From contig JBQEKC010000002.1 in assembly GCA_052103595.1 (NCBI GenBank), positions 147,960 through 211,959 of the forward strand: a DNA stretch of 64,000 nucleotides. Direction: 5' to 3'. Origin of the DNA: CAMEGH01 sp052103595 (GTDB taxonomy: Bacteria > Patescibacteriota > Saccharimonadia > Saccharimonadales > Saccharimonadaceae). Position numbers and translations under genes: made by a program. Position 1 is the first letter of the stretch; the number at the start of each line of letters is the position of its first letter. Positions 24,414-34,402 of the stretch are shown here, piece by piece. The notes under the pieces were generated by a model that saw only the letters and a list, made by a program, of their open reading frames with translations, searched no databases and was not told the origin of the DNA.

Positions 24414-25427
24414 TTACTTTTTGCCGGTAATGCGGTCGCGGAGTTTACGTAAACCAGTTTGATCTGGTGGTAAATCGGGCCACAGAATATCTGCAATATA
24501 TTGCACCGAAGCGGTGCGTTCGCGCTGAATACGAAATCGTTGCCAGAGCGAGTCAGTCCAAAAAATACCTAGGTGCTGTACGTAGCCTTTGAGCGCTTTG
24601 GCGCCATTGCCGTTTTTTACCGCGTTACCAAACATCAAGATATACGCCAGCCAGAACTTTAGCCCTACACTAAATAGTAGCGACGTCGGCATATTTTTTG
24701 CAATAAAAAGCGGCAGGTTTTTGAAGGTTTGCTGCACAGTAAAGCCAGGAACTTTTTTGCTACTGGCACCCTGTTCGTGGTAGGCGATGGCTTTGTTTGT
24801 GTAGTATACTTTGTGGCCGTAAAGTTGCGCGCGAAAGCTGATGTCGGTGTCTTCGTAGTAGGCAAAAAAAGCTTCATCGAATAAGCCAATTTCGCGTAGC
24901 ATTTTGGTGCTATAGAGCGACGCGCCGCCGCTGCCGCTAAACACAAACCCACTTTCTGGAACGCTACTAGTTGGCTGATTGCGGTCTCGCGGGAAGGGTA
25001 AACCCCAGTTCGAACACCAGTCGCCAGTACTATCAATTGTCTTGCCGTCAGCGTGTAAAAGCAAGCCGGTAGTAATGCCGCTCTGCTGCTTTTTTTGTGC
25101 AGCCACAAGTTCGGTGAGCCAGTTTTTATCGGCGGTCGCATCGTTATTAAACAGCGCTACAAAATCAAAATCGCCTTTTAGTGCGTAGCGAATCCCCGTA
25201 TTCACACCGCCCGCAAAGCCAAGATTTTTGGTATTTTCAAGCACGATAAGCTTAGGGTATTTTTTCTGCAACTTGGCGATTTCTGGCTGTGTTCCGGCTT
25301 CGGTAGAGCCATTTTCCACCAATATAACCGCTTGGTTTTTATAGGTTTGCTTATAAAGCGAAGCAAGGCATTTTTTTGTGTCTTCAATGCCATTCCAGTT
25401 CAGTACAATTGTTGCAACGCTACTCAT
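24414..25427 (-). CDS. GT2 glycosyltransferase, rhamnosyltransferase-like
   Basis: 337 residues. GT-A fold with IVLNWNGIEDTKKC, NTKNLGFAGGVNTG and LFNNDA for the donor and metal site, and an acceptor-side AFFAYYEDTDIS block. This pattern is common in rhamnosyltransferases of the WbbL type, and dTDP-rhamnose is made by genes in this window. The C-terminus carries a hydrophobic helix (about 260-285) for membrane contact. The exact sugar is inferred. Confidence 0.8.
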   Translation of the reverse strand: MSSVATIVLNWNGIEDTKKCLASLYKQTYKNQAVILVENGSTEAGTQPEIAKLQKKYPKLIVLENTKNLGFAGGVNTGIRYALKGDFDFVALFNNDATADKNWLTELVAAQKKQQSGITTGLLLHADGKTIDSTGDWCSNWGLPFPRDRNQPTSSVPESGFVFSGSGGASLYSTKMLREIGLFDEAFFAYYEDTDISFRAQLYGHKVYYTNKAIAYHEQGASSKKVPGFTVQQTFKNLPLFIAKNMPTSLLFSVGLKFWLAYILMFGNAVKNGNGAKALKGYVQHLGIFWTDSLWQRFRIQRERTASVQYIADILWPDLPPDQTGLRKLRDRITGKK

Positions 25428-25441
25428 AACTTGCTGTCTAT

Positions 25442-25449
25442 TGTATAAT
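25442..25449. promoter_or_regulatory. Divergent -10 boxes
   Basis: On the plus strand TATAAT (25444-25449) lies 14 nt before ATG 25464. On the minus strand TATACA (25447-25442) lies 14 nt before ATG 25427. The two hexamers overlap, so the polymerases must compete. Confidence 0.5.
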
Positions 25450-25463
25450 GGATGAAGATAATT

Positions 25464-26273
25464 ATGAAACTACAGAATATTTTTAGCGACAGAAACAAGA
25501 TCCTTCTGCGCGAATTGATTGTTACGGATTTTAAGCTGCGTTATCAAGGATCGGTGCTAGGATACGCTTGGAGCGTATTAAAGCCACTGTTTTTGTTTGC
25601 GATTCTTTATTTAGTATTTGATAAGTTTTTGCAACTTGGTCGTGACATCGAACACTTCCCTGTATATCTTTTGCTGGGTATTGTACTGTGGACGTTCTTT
25701 ACAGAGGCAACGGGTCAGGGCTTGCAGTCGATTATTCAGCGTGGCGCACTCATCCGCAAAATTAATTTCCCGAAGTATATTATTGTTATTTCGAGTACCG
25801 TATCGGCGTTAATTAACCTGTTAATCAACCTGGTGGTAGTGCTCGTATTCTGTGTAGTGAACGGAGTTGATCTGCGGCTTGAAGCGCTGTTTATTATCCC
25901 ATTGATTCTAGAACTTTATATCTTTGCGCTTGCAATTGCATTCTTACTCTCAGCAGTAAACGTAAAGTTTCGAGATATCGGCTATTTATGGGATGTATTC
26001 TTGCAGGCTGCGTTTTATGCAACGCCAATCCTCTACCCGCTTCAAATGGTCGCAACGCAATTACCGGGTGCCGAGAAATGGCTGATGTTAAACCCTGTCG
26101 CACAAATTATTCAAGATATACGACACGCGCTGATTACGACTGATACTGTCACCACATGGCAAGTACTTTCAGGGTGGAAGGTGCTTATTCCGTTTGTAAT
26201 TATTATAGTGGTTGCTATTGCAGGGGCTATTTACTTCAAGAAGAGCCAGAAATATTTTGCGGAGGATATTTAA
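25464..26273 (+). CDS. ABC-2 polysaccharide exporter, membrane subunit (Wzm-like)
   Basis: 269 residues when started at ATG 25464 (MKLQNIFSD). The in-frame ATG at 25452 is only 2 nt after the -10 box and so lies upstream of the likely transcript start. Six predicted membrane helices and the family's early motif FKLRYQGSVLGYAWSVLKP. It exports lipid-linked polysaccharide with the ATPase encoded next, whose ATG follows the stop directly. Confidence 0.85.
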   Translation: MKLQNIFSDRNKILLRELIVTDFKLRYQGSVLGYAWSVLKPLFLFAILYLVFDKFLQLGRDIEHFPVYLLLGIVLWTFFTEATGQGLQSIIQRGALIRKINFPKYIIVISSTVSALINLLINLVVVLVFCVVNGVDLRLEALFIIPLILELYIFALAIAFLLSAVNVKFRDIGYLWDVFLQAAFYATPILYPLQMVATQLPGAEKWLMLNPVAQIIQDIRHALITTDTVTTWQVLSGWKVLIPFVIIIVVAIAGAIYFKKSQKYFAEDI

Positions 26274-27497
26274 ATGTCAGAGAAAAAAATTGCAGTTAAA
26301 GTACAAGACCTTACAAAGACATTTAAAATTCCGCTTGAAGCAAGTAATGGCCTGAAGCAAAAGCTTATTAATACGCTAAAGGGTCGCAAAGGGTATCGTG
26401 AGTTTTCGCCGCTTAAAGGGATTTCTTTTGAGATTGAAGAAGGTGACTTTTTTGGTATCGTAGGTCGAAACGGAAGCGGTAAAAGTACACTTTTAAAGAG
26501 CATCGCTGGTATTTATACACCAGAAGAAGGGCTCGTACAAGTGAATGGTAAACTTGTGCCATTTATTGAACTTGGTGTTGGTTTTAACCCGGAGCTTACT
26601 GGTCGTGAGAACGTTTTCCTGAATGGTGCATTGCTTGGATTTAGCCATAAGCAGATGGAAGCTATGTACGACGATATCGTGGAGTTTGCTGAACTTGAAG
26701 ATTTTATGGAAGAGCGCCTAAAAAACTACTCAAGCGGCATGCAGGTGCGACTAGCCTTTTCTATCGCGATTCGCGCCGAGGGTGATATTCTTCTTCTTGA
26801 TGAAGTTTTGGCTGTGGGTGACGAAGCTTTTCAACGCAAATGTTTCGAGTATTTTGCTGAACTGAAGAAGAAAAAGAAGACGGTTATTCTTGTGACGCAT
26901 AGTATGGAATCGGTCTCGAGGTTTTGTAATAAGGCCATGCTTATTGATAACGGATCAGTGCTGGAATATGGAGCTATACAAAAAGTAGTCTCTCGATACG
27001 TAGATCTTAACCTGCCGAAGGCAAAAAAAGCAGCACAAAAGAAAGATGCTGAGTCTATTACTGAAAATACAGAATACGGAGCTATACAAGTGTCTATTGA
27101 CGCGGATAAGGACAAGTCAATAGAGGATATTCAGCCGCATCATAATACTATTACGTTCACGAATGAGATAGTTGTCAAGAAAACTATGCAAGATGTTTTC
27201 TTTGGCTTTACGATCAGGAAAAGCTCGGGCGAGCCAGTGTTTTGGTATACTACAGAAGATATGGGCGATGAGTTCGGGAGCTTTACGCCTGGAGAGCGAA
27301 AAAAGATTATTATTTCAATTGATAATATCTTCGGCGAAGGAGCATACTATATTAATGTATCAGTTAAGCGCCGGGACAGGTCGAAAGATATGATACTTCA
27401 GGATGAAGTGAAGGATTTTTCGATAAGCGGTTACGGAAAAAATGGCTGGATGCTACACCCTAAGTTTAACGTGGAGGTGGTGAGTGACAAAAAATAA
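26274..27497 (+). CDS. ABC polysaccharide exporter, ATPase with C-terminal glycan-binding domain (Wzt-like)
   Basis: 407 residues. Walker A GRNGSGKST, signature SSGMQVRLAFS, Walker B ILLLDEVLAVGDE and the H-loop THSMES fill the first 240 residues. A beta-rich C-terminal domain (about 265-407) matches the position and size of the Wzt carbohydrate-binding domain, which reads the end of the finished chain before export. That implies a polymer with a defined terminal residue. The 3' end overlaps the pyruvyltransferase gene by 14 nt. Confidence 0.87.
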   Translation: MSEKKIAVKVQDLTKTFKIPLEASNGLKQKLINTLKGRKGYREFSPLKGISFEIEEGDFFGIVGRNGSGKSTLLKSIAGIYTPEEGLVQVNGKLVPFIELGVGFNPELTGRENVFLNGALLGFSHKQMEAMYDDIVEFAELEDFMEERLKNYSSGMQVRLAFSIAIRAEGDILLLDEVLAVGDEAFQRKCFEYFAELKKKKKTVILVTHSMESVSRFCNKAMLIDNGSVLEYGAIQKVVSRYVDLNLPKAKKAAQKKDAESITENTEYGAIQVSIDADKDKSIEDIQPHHNTITFTNEIVVKKTMQDVFFGFTIRKSSGEPVFWYTTEDMGDEFGSFTPGERKKIIISIDNIFGEGAYYINVSVKRRDRSKDMILQDEVKDFSISGYGKNGWMLHPKFNVEVVSDKK

Positions 27498-28566
27498 CGT
27501 ACTGACAATCGGCGCCTATGAGAGGGATAATTTTGGGGATATACTTTTTTACTATATAGCCAAAAAGTCCTTGAGGGAAACTGCAATCACACCAGGCTCT
27601 ATCGTTTCCGGAGGGGCTATTTTTGGTGATGAAATCGTAAACTATGATAAAGCACTTAAAGAGAAAGCTTGGAGTACTGTTTGGATAGTTGGAGGTGAGG
27701 TCGGAGGTGCTACGGTAGATAAGGCCAAGCTAATGCTACCTACTGAAGCCGATAGAGTGTCCATCCTCCAGGATCGACTAGCATATATCCCTGATAGTGC
27801 TGATTACGAAAATCTTACTGAGACAAAAATGATCGCCAATTCTGTGGGTGCCTTGTCGGAGCGAGCAACTGCTGTTATACAAGGCTATGATAATCCTTTT
27901 ATTTCCGTTCGTGATAAGTCCTCCTTTACTGCTCTAATAGAGAGTGGGATCGATACAGTACTTGTGCCCGATGTTGTTCATGCGCTGCCGTTTTTTTATA
28001 AAATTGAAAAAGACCAAGATGATCCATATATACTTTTTCAGGTAAGTAAAGACATTTTGCAATCTAATAGAGAAGAAAATATTAGTAAAATCGCTGATCA
28101 GCTAGTAAGGTTATCGCAGGAATTTTCATCTAAAGTGTGCCTGCTTCCCGCTGGGATAGCACCAGGTCACGATAGTATGGGTGATTATGATGATATCAAA
28201 AATACCATCGAAGATAGAGGGTTTAAGGAAGTATTTATACACACAGACAGAGACCCTCTGGCGATAGTAGCGAAAATAGCGAACGCTAAACTATGGGTGG
28301 GTTCATCGTTGCACGGAAGAATTATATCGATAGCTTATGGAGTGCCAAGGGTAAGTTTTGCAAAAACTAAGCTAGACAGATATTCTCAAACTTGGGATAG
28401 CGAAATGCCTTACGGCGTTTCTGTTAAAGATTTTGCGGACGCGTCTAGGCGAGCTGTCAACATTCCCAAAGAATATGTGCGTTATACTCAAAAATTAACT
28501 TCTAACCTAGCTTTTGACAATTTGCGCCGGATCGTAGAATGTATTGAAAAAGGAGAGGACGCATGA
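27484..28566 (+). CDS. Polysaccharide pyruvyl transferase family protein
   Basis: 360 residues, start GTG 27484 inside the end of the exporter gene. It opens NVLTIGAYERDNFGD, has VGGEVGG and a late SSLHGRIISIAYGVP motif, as in the CsaB/WcaK family that adds a pyruvate ketal to sugars. In Gram-positives, pyruvylated wall glycans anchor surface proteins. Codons here are richer in ATA and AGA than in the replication genes. TGA stop overlaps the next ATG. Confidence 0.8.
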   Translation: MTKNNVLTIGAYERDNFGDILFYYIAKKSLRETAITPGSIVSGGAIFGDEIVNYDKALKEKAWSTVWIVGGEVGGATVDKAKLMLPTEADRVSILQDRLAYIPDSADYENLTETKMIANSVGALSERATAVIQGYDNPFISVRDKSSFTALIESGIDTVLVPDVVHALPFFYKIEKDQDDPYILFQVSKDILQSNREENISKIADQLVRLSQEFSSKVCLLPAGIAPGHDSMGDYDDIKNTIEDRGFKEVFIHTDRDPLAIVAKIANAKLWVGSSLHGRIISIAYGVPRVSFAKTKLDRYSQTWDSEMPYGVSVKDFADASRRAVNIPKEYVRYTQKLTSNLAFDNLRRIVECIEKGEDA

Positions 28567-29366
28567 GAAACGTATCGGTAATCGTTCCCGTGTATGGCGA
28601 TTGGGAGTCGCTACAGGAGAATATTAAGCATCTTAAGAAGAGTATTTCTTGTTTTTCTAACTGGGAAGTTTTGTTTGTAAATGACTGCGGTCCTGAAGCT
28701 GACACTTTAGAGTTGTTGATTCTGGGGGCAATTAAAGGGCGCAAAAATTTTAAGTACTTTCGTAATGATGAAAATTTGGGTTTTGTAAAAAACTGTAACA
28801 GGGCCGCCTTCGAATTGTGTAATCAAGAAAATGACATCGTGTTGCTTAACAGTGATGCGCTTGTTACGAAAGGCGCGCTTCAAAATATGCACAAAATACT
28901 GTACGCACAGAGTGCAATAGGGGCTGTTTGCCCTCGAAGTAATGCGGCGACGATATTTTCTGTACCTATGAAGCCAAAACCGGGTACGACTTACACTATG
29001 AAAGAATCGTACAAAATATATAAAAAAATTCGCAATAAACTCCCAGAATACTACGAGTCCCCTATTGCACATGGTTTTTGCATGATGATACGTCGCGAAG
29101 TTATTGAAGAATATGGTCTATTTGATGAGGCGTATGGCAAAGGGTATGGGGAAGAAAACGACTTTTGTATGCGTATACGGAGAGAAGGTTGGAAGTGCGC
29201 AGTAGCCAACGGGTCGTACGCGTTCCATTATAAAGCGCGGAGCTTTACAGAAGAAAAACGTACGGAGCAAGTAAAGAAGAATGAGAGGATTCTTGACGAA
29301 AGATATCCGGAATATCGCGGCCTTATCCGCGAATATGTCGCATCGATTAATGAGCCGGTAGCGTAA
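28563..29366 (+). CDS. GT2 glycosyltransferase
   Basis: 267 residues. GT-A fold: VIVPVYGDWESL, NDENLGFVKNCNRA, VLLNSDALV, and a GFCMMIRR then GEENDFCMR acceptor/catalytic region. It is co-translated with the pyruvyltransferase (4-nt overlap) and meets the next gene tail to tail with no gap. Sugar unknown. Confidence 0.8.
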   Translation: MRNVSVIVPVYGDWESLQENIKHLKKSISCFSNWEVLFVNDCGPEADTLELLILGAIKGRKNFKYFRNDENLGFVKNCNRAAFELCNQENDIVLLNSDALVTKGALQNMHKILYAQSAIGAVCPRSNAATIFSVPMKPKPGTTYTMKESYKIYKKIRNKLPEYYESPIAHGFCMMIRREVIEEYGLFDEAYGKGYGEENDFCMRIRREGWKCAVANGSYAFHYKARSFTEEKRTEQVKKNERILDERYPEYRGLIREYVASINEPVA

Positions 29367-30767
29367 CTAACCTTTTCTCTTAATAGTATTTTTAACCACT
29401 CTTTTTAGTTTTGTGATTACACTCGGGCTAGAGTGGTTTAGTTGTGTTTCGAGCTGTGTTATTCGCTCGGAAGCTTCGGATAGCGCCTTGCCGTATTTTT
29501 GTAGCTCTTCTTCAAGATGTTCGTTTCGAAGCATAAACCTGACATCGTCACAAGCGAGTAAATCTTGAGCATGAGGGTAGGTTGCTTTTGAAGTCGCGGC
29601 AATCCGGTTAATAAGGGGTTTAAGCGTATTGTTCTGACTAAACTTTTCTGTGCTGGCATTAAAGGCGCGGATTGCTATTTCTTGTGATTTTTTTGGATTA
29701 TCAATACTGTAAACAATTTTCTCTGCCAGGTCTTCAGCGCTTCCCTCTTTGTAAAGAAGCCCTGTCTCTTCGTGAGAAATGATCTCTCGTGTGCCGGCAG
29801 AGTCTGCGCCTATGACTAGCCTTCCTAGGAGTTGACCTTCAAGTGTGACGCGGCCAAACGCTTCATGAGAAGAAGCCATGATGAGGATGTCGTGCTCAAT
29901 AATGGTCTCGTAGGGAGTGTCCGAGAATGGACGAAAGGTAACATTGCTATCGAGGTTATGTTCTGTTATGAAGCGTTTTAGCTCCTCTACGTAACTAGGA
30001 GCATTCTCTGCGCTGCCCATTATCGTGAGGTGTACTTTCTTATCGGGATATTTTTGCTGAATATGCGCAAGAGCGTTGACTACTTGAAGTTGATTCTTAT
30101 GTGTTTTTATATTTCCCAAAATAATAGCTCTAGCTGTGTCTTGTTTAAAAACCACAGATTTGATGGCTTTTGTCGTAATGTCTTCAGGGATTGAAACTGA
30201 AGGGTATAGGACGGAACTTTTTTCGCTCGTGGAGTATTGCGAGTAGAGAGATTCTGTATATTTTGAATTGAAAAACAAATGGTCGCTCTCACCCAGTAAT
30301 CGTGTTATGTATTGATCAGGGCTAGGTAGAAGCGTTCGTATTCCATTTCTTTCATCAAAAAGCTCTCGTACAAAAAGAAGGGTGGGAACCTGGAGTACTT
30401 TTGCTGCGTAGATAAACCATGGAGTGACAATAGTATTAGAGATAACAAGGTCTGGCTTAAAGTTAAGAATCGACTTAACTGCTTTAAGTTGAGCTTCTGC
30501 GAACCCTATCGCCATGGATTCTTGAACGGCCTGTTTAGTTTCGCCTTCGGGGTATACACTAGGAAAAGCAGCATAAGGGAGTCTTTGTACTGTGAAAGGG
30601 ATGTCGCTTTTTTTGAGTTCATGAGTAAAGCTTCCTTCAAAGGGCGCTATAACTAGGATAGAAATATCGTTTCGCTCTTTGTGGATATATTGAAGAATTT
30701 CTAGTAGTGAACGTTCTGCTCCGCCTCCCATATTTCCGTTATGTGCTGCAAAAAGAACTCGCTTCAT
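29367..30767 (-). CDS. GT4 glycosyltransferase with coiled-coil and basic tail
   Basis: 466 residues. N-terminal domain starts RVLFAAHNGNMGGGAERSL; the C-terminal domain has ASSHEAFGRVTLEGQLLG. After about residue 400 there is a heptad-like helix (EHLEEELQKYGKALSEASER) and then a basic end, KLKRVVKNTIKRKG, which may lie on the membrane. The start ATG 30767 is 7 nt after an extended -10 with no Shine-Dalgarno. It is the only gene on this strand between 25.5 and 34.4 kb. Confidence 0.8.
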   Translation of the reverse strand: MKRVLFAAHNGNMGGGAERSLLEILQYIHKERNDISILVIAPFEGSFTHELKKSDIPFTVQRLPYAAFPSVYPEGETKQAVQESMAIGFAEAQLKAVKSILNFKPDLVISNTIVTPWFIYAAKVLQVPTLLFVRELFDERNGIRTLLPSPDQYITRLLGESDHLFFNSKYTESLYSQYSTSEKSSVLYPSVSIPEDITTKAIKSVVFKQDTARAIILGNIKTHKNQLQVVNALAHIQQKYPDKKVHLTIMGSAENAPSYVEELKRFITEHNLDSNVTFRPFSDTPYETIIEHDILIMASSHEAFGRVTLEGQLLGRLVIGADSAGTREIISHEETGLLYKEGSAEDLAEKIVYSIDNPKKSQEIAIRAFNASTEKFSQNNTLKPLINRIAATSKATYPHAQDLLACDDVRFMLRNEHLEEELQKYGKALSEASERITQLETQLNHSSPSVITKLKRVVKNTIKRKG

Positions 30768-30774
30768 ATTCGCT

Positions 30775-30783
30775 ATTATAACA
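30775..30783 (-). promoter_or_regulatory. Extended -10 promoter
   Basis: TGT-TATAAT on the minus strand, ending 7 nt before ATG 30767. A leaderless transcript is expected. Confidence 0.6.
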
Positions 30784-30840
30784 CGATTAAAGGTGTGGGC
30801 GCTGGGCTACCGGTGGATTTATTGATTTATTTATGCGAAA

Positions 30841-32499
30841 ATGAAAGAGTATACTTATCCTGAAGAGAGATACTTAAGAAGAAGGCTTAATAAAATGCAA
30901 AATCGAAACCCTAAGGTGTCTGTTTTAACGCCGCTATACAATACTCCACTAGAGCACTTGAAGCAGACAATCGACAGTATACTAAGTCAAACCTTTACTG
31001 ATTTTGAATTTCTTCTCGTGAATGATTCTCCAGAGAATACTGAACTGGATAAATTTATTGCGACCTATGATGATGACCGTATTCGTTATATAAAAAATGA
31101 TAAAAATATCGGACTTGAAGCGAGTACGAACAAGCTACTTGATATGGCTCGCGGAGAGTATGTGGCAATTTTTGATCACGATGATATATCTTTGCCGGAG
31201 CGGCTAGAGAAAGAGGTGGCGTATCTTGATAAACACCCAAAAGTTGGGGTTTGTAGTGCACAGTTTGAAGTTTTTGGTGTGCAGAGTTGGACAAGTGAGA
31301 ACCCAGTCAGCAGTGATGCAATCAAGAAGAAGCTGCAAACAGAAAGCTGCGTATCTCATACAACTGCCATGTTTCGCAAATCAGTTCTAGACGAACATAA
31401 TATTCGATACGAGAAAGGGTTCTTCCCTGCTGCGAGCTATCGTATTGTCACTCGACTTGCGCTCGTAACAGACCTGCACAATTTACCGGACGTATTACTG
31501 CGCTATCGTATGGATGGAGAGAATACATCTATACGCCACGCGGATAAGCGAGTTGTGGCGCGTGAAAAGTTACGTCGTGAATACTCTGACGAGTATAAGG
31601 CTCGGCAAATCTCAAAAATATTCAAGCTCGATAACATTACGGTGTTGGGGAGTGGTCATCATATCGACGAGCGACGGTACTATAAGGCATCTAAAGGCAA
31701 AGAAAGTTATTTCATAAAGTCGGCAGATACTGCATATGATATTGAATTTGCTTTTGCAAAGCGAGCCTACGAGAAGAACCCATCTTTATTTATTGAGCCG
31801 ATCGCTACACATGAGGGTGACATCAATTGCTATGTTTCTAGATGGACCGAAGGGGCTACTGACCTCGATAAATATATAGAAAAGCATAATCTTACTGATG
31901 CGCAAAAAGATGTGTTTATTGATGATTTGGTGGATATTTTCGAAGTACTTTGGCAAGAGGGAATTGTGCATCGCGATATTATTCCACGTAATTTTGTAGT
32001 TGCGGATGGCCGACTGAAGCTGATCGATTTTTATTTTGCAGTAGACCACGATAATTATAAAGAGTATGACCATATTAAAGAGGATATCGCTTTAATACGA
32101 GGTATGGGTGAATCGTTCGCTGCAGGGGTATTTAAGTGGGATGATGCGTATTCTTTTGAGAAGCTCGCACAGTACATTGTGGGTGGCGATAGTTTAGAGA
32201 AATATCCACGAGTGCAGCAGGTGTCGAAGAGGGTTGGACAAAGAGTTATTGAGCCCGAGACAGAAGTTTTAGGGGCGAATGTTGTAAAGTTGCAGACTAT
32301 GCTAGATGAGGTTAATGAGCATAATCTTAAACAGAATGATCTTATATCTCATCTTCACGATCACAATAAAAGGCAGCATGAGGTGATACAAAGCCTTACT
32401 GCGATGCTCGAGAACACCGCAGATCGCAAGGTGCGTCGCACTCTTGGAAAGGTGAAGCGACGGGCGAAGCGAGCACTTGGCCGCTCTAAGGGTGGGTAG
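30841..32499 (+). CDS. GT2 glycosyltransferase fused to a kinase-like domain
   Basis: 552 residues. Residues 18-240 form a GT-A domain (VSVLTPLYNT, IFDHDD). Residues 255-460 look like a small protein-kinase-fold enzyme: a lysine in YFIK (Lys293), the catalytic loop HRDIIPRN (His377-Asn384), and DFY at 396-398 in place of DFG. This resembles lipopolysaccharide or sugar kinases more than signalling kinases. A helical region and a basic tail (RRAKRALGRSKGG) end the protein. It may add and then phosphorylate a sugar. ATG 30841 is kept as start; ATG 30895 is possible and would remove only 18 residues. Confidence 0.75.
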   Translation: MKEYTYPEERYLRRRLNKMQNRNPKVSVLTPLYNTPLEHLKQTIDSILSQTFTDFEFLLVNDSPENTELDKFIATYDDDRIRYIKNDKNIGLEASTNKLLDMARGEYVAIFDHDDISLPERLEKEVAYLDKHPKVGVCSAQFEVFGVQSWTSENPVSSDAIKKKLQTESCVSHTTAMFRKSVLDEHNIRYEKGFFPAASYRIVTRLALVTDLHNLPDVLLRYRMDGENTSIRHADKRVVAREKLRREYSDEYKARQISKIFKLDNITVLGSGHHIDERRYYKASKGKESYFIKSADTAYDIEFAFAKRAYEKNPSLFIEPIATHEGDINCYVSRWTEGATDLDKYIEKHNLTDAQKDVFIDDLVDIFEVLWQEGIVHRDIIPRNFVVADGRLKLIDFYFAVDHDNYKEYDHIKEDIALIRGMGESFAAGVFKWDDAYSFEKLAQYIVGGDSLEKYPRVQQVSKRVGQRVIEPETEVLGANVVKLQTMLDEVNEHNLKQNDLISHLHDHNKRQHEVIQSLTAMLENTADRKVRRTLGKVKRRAKRALGRSKGG

Positions 32500-32511
32500 T
32501 TTTGGCCACTT

Positions 32512-32520
32512 TGGTATAAT
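32512..32520 (+). promoter_or_regulatory. Extended -10 promoter
   Basis: TGG-TATAAT, about 28 nt before the TTG start at 32549. This transcript would have a short leader that contains a GAGAGG ribosome site. Confidence 0.55.
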
Positions 32521-32548
32521 AGGGAGTGTTTGAAAAGAGAGGTATGGT

Positions 32549-34390
32549 TTGAAGCGTATAGCAAAAAAGATAGTGCATAAAGGGCTGTCGGAAACAAAGC
32601 GAGTTGTTTCGCGTAGCGACCGGCTAAAAGGGGTTATTAAAGGGGTGGTATTGCCGTATATTAACGCCAATGGTCAAACACCCCCTGTGTATGACGCATG
32701 GATGCGAGAAAACTATCCTGATAGCGTAGAACTTGTAAAGCTTCGCGAGGCTGACAAGAAGCTATCTTATCGCCCTCTTATTTCTATTCTAATCCCAACG
32801 TATAATACCGACCTCGATTTCCTTGACGACTGTATTCGATCGGTGCAATCCCAGGTGTATGATAATTGGGAACTATGCATTGTTGATGATGCTTCTCCAA
32901 ACGAAGATGTACGTATAGCTATCCAGCGATATGCTGAAGCTGATTCGCGTATTAAATATACTTTTCTTGAAGAAAATCAGCACATCGCTAACGCGACGAA
33001 TAACGCTGCAAAAATGGCAAAAGGTGAGTTTTTAGCCTTGTTCGACCACGATGACCTGCTGTGGCCAAATGCGCTCCATGAAGTAGTAAAGGCTCTTAAT
33101 AACAATCAGAAGCTCGACTTTATCTACACTGATGAGGATAAAATTACAGAAGATCGTCACGAACATCTAGGGCCATTCTTTAAGCCGGATTACAACCCGG
33201 ATTTTCTTCATAGCGTAAACTATGTTACGCATTTTTCGGTTGTCCGAAAGACTCTTTACGATAAAATTGGCGGAGAGCGAGCTGAATATAACGGTGCGCA
33301 GGATTGGGATTTAATCTTGCGGATATTCCACGCCACAAAAAACATCCACCACATACCAAAAATGCTCTACAGCTGGCGTATTCATAGTGAATCAACGGCA
33401 AAATCAACTGACGCAAAGCCCTACGTCGTAGAGGCGCAGAAAAAGGCTATTGAAGATGACTTGCAGCGAAAAGGTCGCCCAGATGTAGTTGTTGCGCAAG
33501 ATAAAAACCATCCGGGTTATTGGAATGTTACGTATCCACTCCAGGGTGATCCACTTATCTCAATTGTGATTCCGAGTAAAAACCAATACAAAATTCTGAA
33601 GCGCTGCATCGATTCGATTTATGCGAAAACGAGCTACAAAAATTTTGAAATCATTCTGGTTGATACCGGTAGTGACGATCCGAAAGTATTGCGTTGGTAT
33701 GAACAGCTTCAGCAGGCGCATGACAACTTTAGACTTGTTGAATGGACTGAACAGCCATTTAGCTACGCGCGGAGCTGTAACAAGGGTGCTGAAGAGGCAA
33801 AAGGCGATATTCTTGTGATGTTGAATAACGATACAGAAGTATTGGACGCAAACTGGCTTGAGCTCCTGGCTGGTGATGCTCAGCGCGAAGAAATTGGCGC
33901 AGTCGGCTGCTTGTTGTTTTACCCAGATGGTCGACGCATTCAACACGCAGGTGTTGGTGTTGGACTTGGTGGTGTGGCGGCAAACTCTTTCCAGATGATG
34001 ACGCTGGAGCAGCCAATGGCACAAACGCAGCACTTGTATATAAACACAAAGCACAATATGACGGCAGTGACGGCAGCCTGTTTGGCGATTCGACGCAACG
34101 TCTATGAAGAAATTGGCGGGTTTGATGAAGCTTTCCGTATTACCTATAACGACGTTGACCTATGCTTGCGTTTGCATGAAAAGGGGTATTTGAATTTATA
34201 CACACCACACGTACGCCTGCTGCATCATGAGTCGATTAGTCTTGGTACGCCGGATGAGGCGAAAAAACGCGATACGAGCGAAATGCAGGAAGCTGTTGCG
34301 CTCTTTAAGCAGCGCTGGCAAAAATATATTGATCACGACCCTGCGCTGAATCCTAATTTAAATAAAGACAATGCCTTTTACGATCTGTAG
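32549..34390 (+). CDS. Two-domain GT2 glycosyltransferase
   Basis: 613 residues. Start TTG 32549, with GAGAGG upstream; the ATG at 32544 is followed by a stop after one codon. A basic N-terminus (MKRIAKKIVHKG) may bind the membrane. The first GT-A domain (about 70-300) has SILIPTYNT and LFDHDD. The second (about 335-590) has SIVIPSKNQ, LNNDTEV and a late GGFDEAFRITYNDVDLC. Such double transferases build repeating chains by adding two sugars in turn. Followed by a strong terminator. Confidence 0.83.
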   Translation: MKRIAKKIVHKGLSETKRVVSRSDRLKGVIKGVVLPYINANGQTPPVYDAWMRENYPDSVELVKLREADKKLSYRPLISILIPTYNTDLDFLDDCIRSVQSQVYDNWELCIVDDASPNEDVRIAIQRYAEADSRIKYTFLEENQHIANATNNAAKMAKGEFLALFDHDDLLWPNALHEVVKALNNNQKLDFIYTDEDKITEDRHEHLGPFFKPDYNPDFLHSVNYVTHFSVVRKTLYDKIGGERAEYNGAQDWDLILRIFHATKNIHHIPKMLYSWRIHSESTAKSTDAKPYVVEAQKKAIEDDLQRKGRPDVVVAQDKNHPGYWNVTYPLQGDPLISIVIPSKNQYKILKRCIDSIYAKTSYKNFEIILVDTGSDDPKVLRWYEQLQQAHDNFRLVEWTEQPFSYARSCNKGAEEAKGDILVMLNNDTEVLDANWLELLAGDAQREEIGAVGCLLFYPDGRRIQHAGVGVGLGGVAANSFQMMTLEQPMAQTQHLYINTKHNMTAVTAACLAIRRNVYEEIGGFDEAFRITYNDVDLCLRLHEKGYLNLYTPHVRLLHHESISLGTPDEAKKRDTSEMQEAVALFKQRWQKYIDHDPALNPNLNKDNAFYDL

Positions 34391-34402
34391 AACGTAGTAT
34401 CC

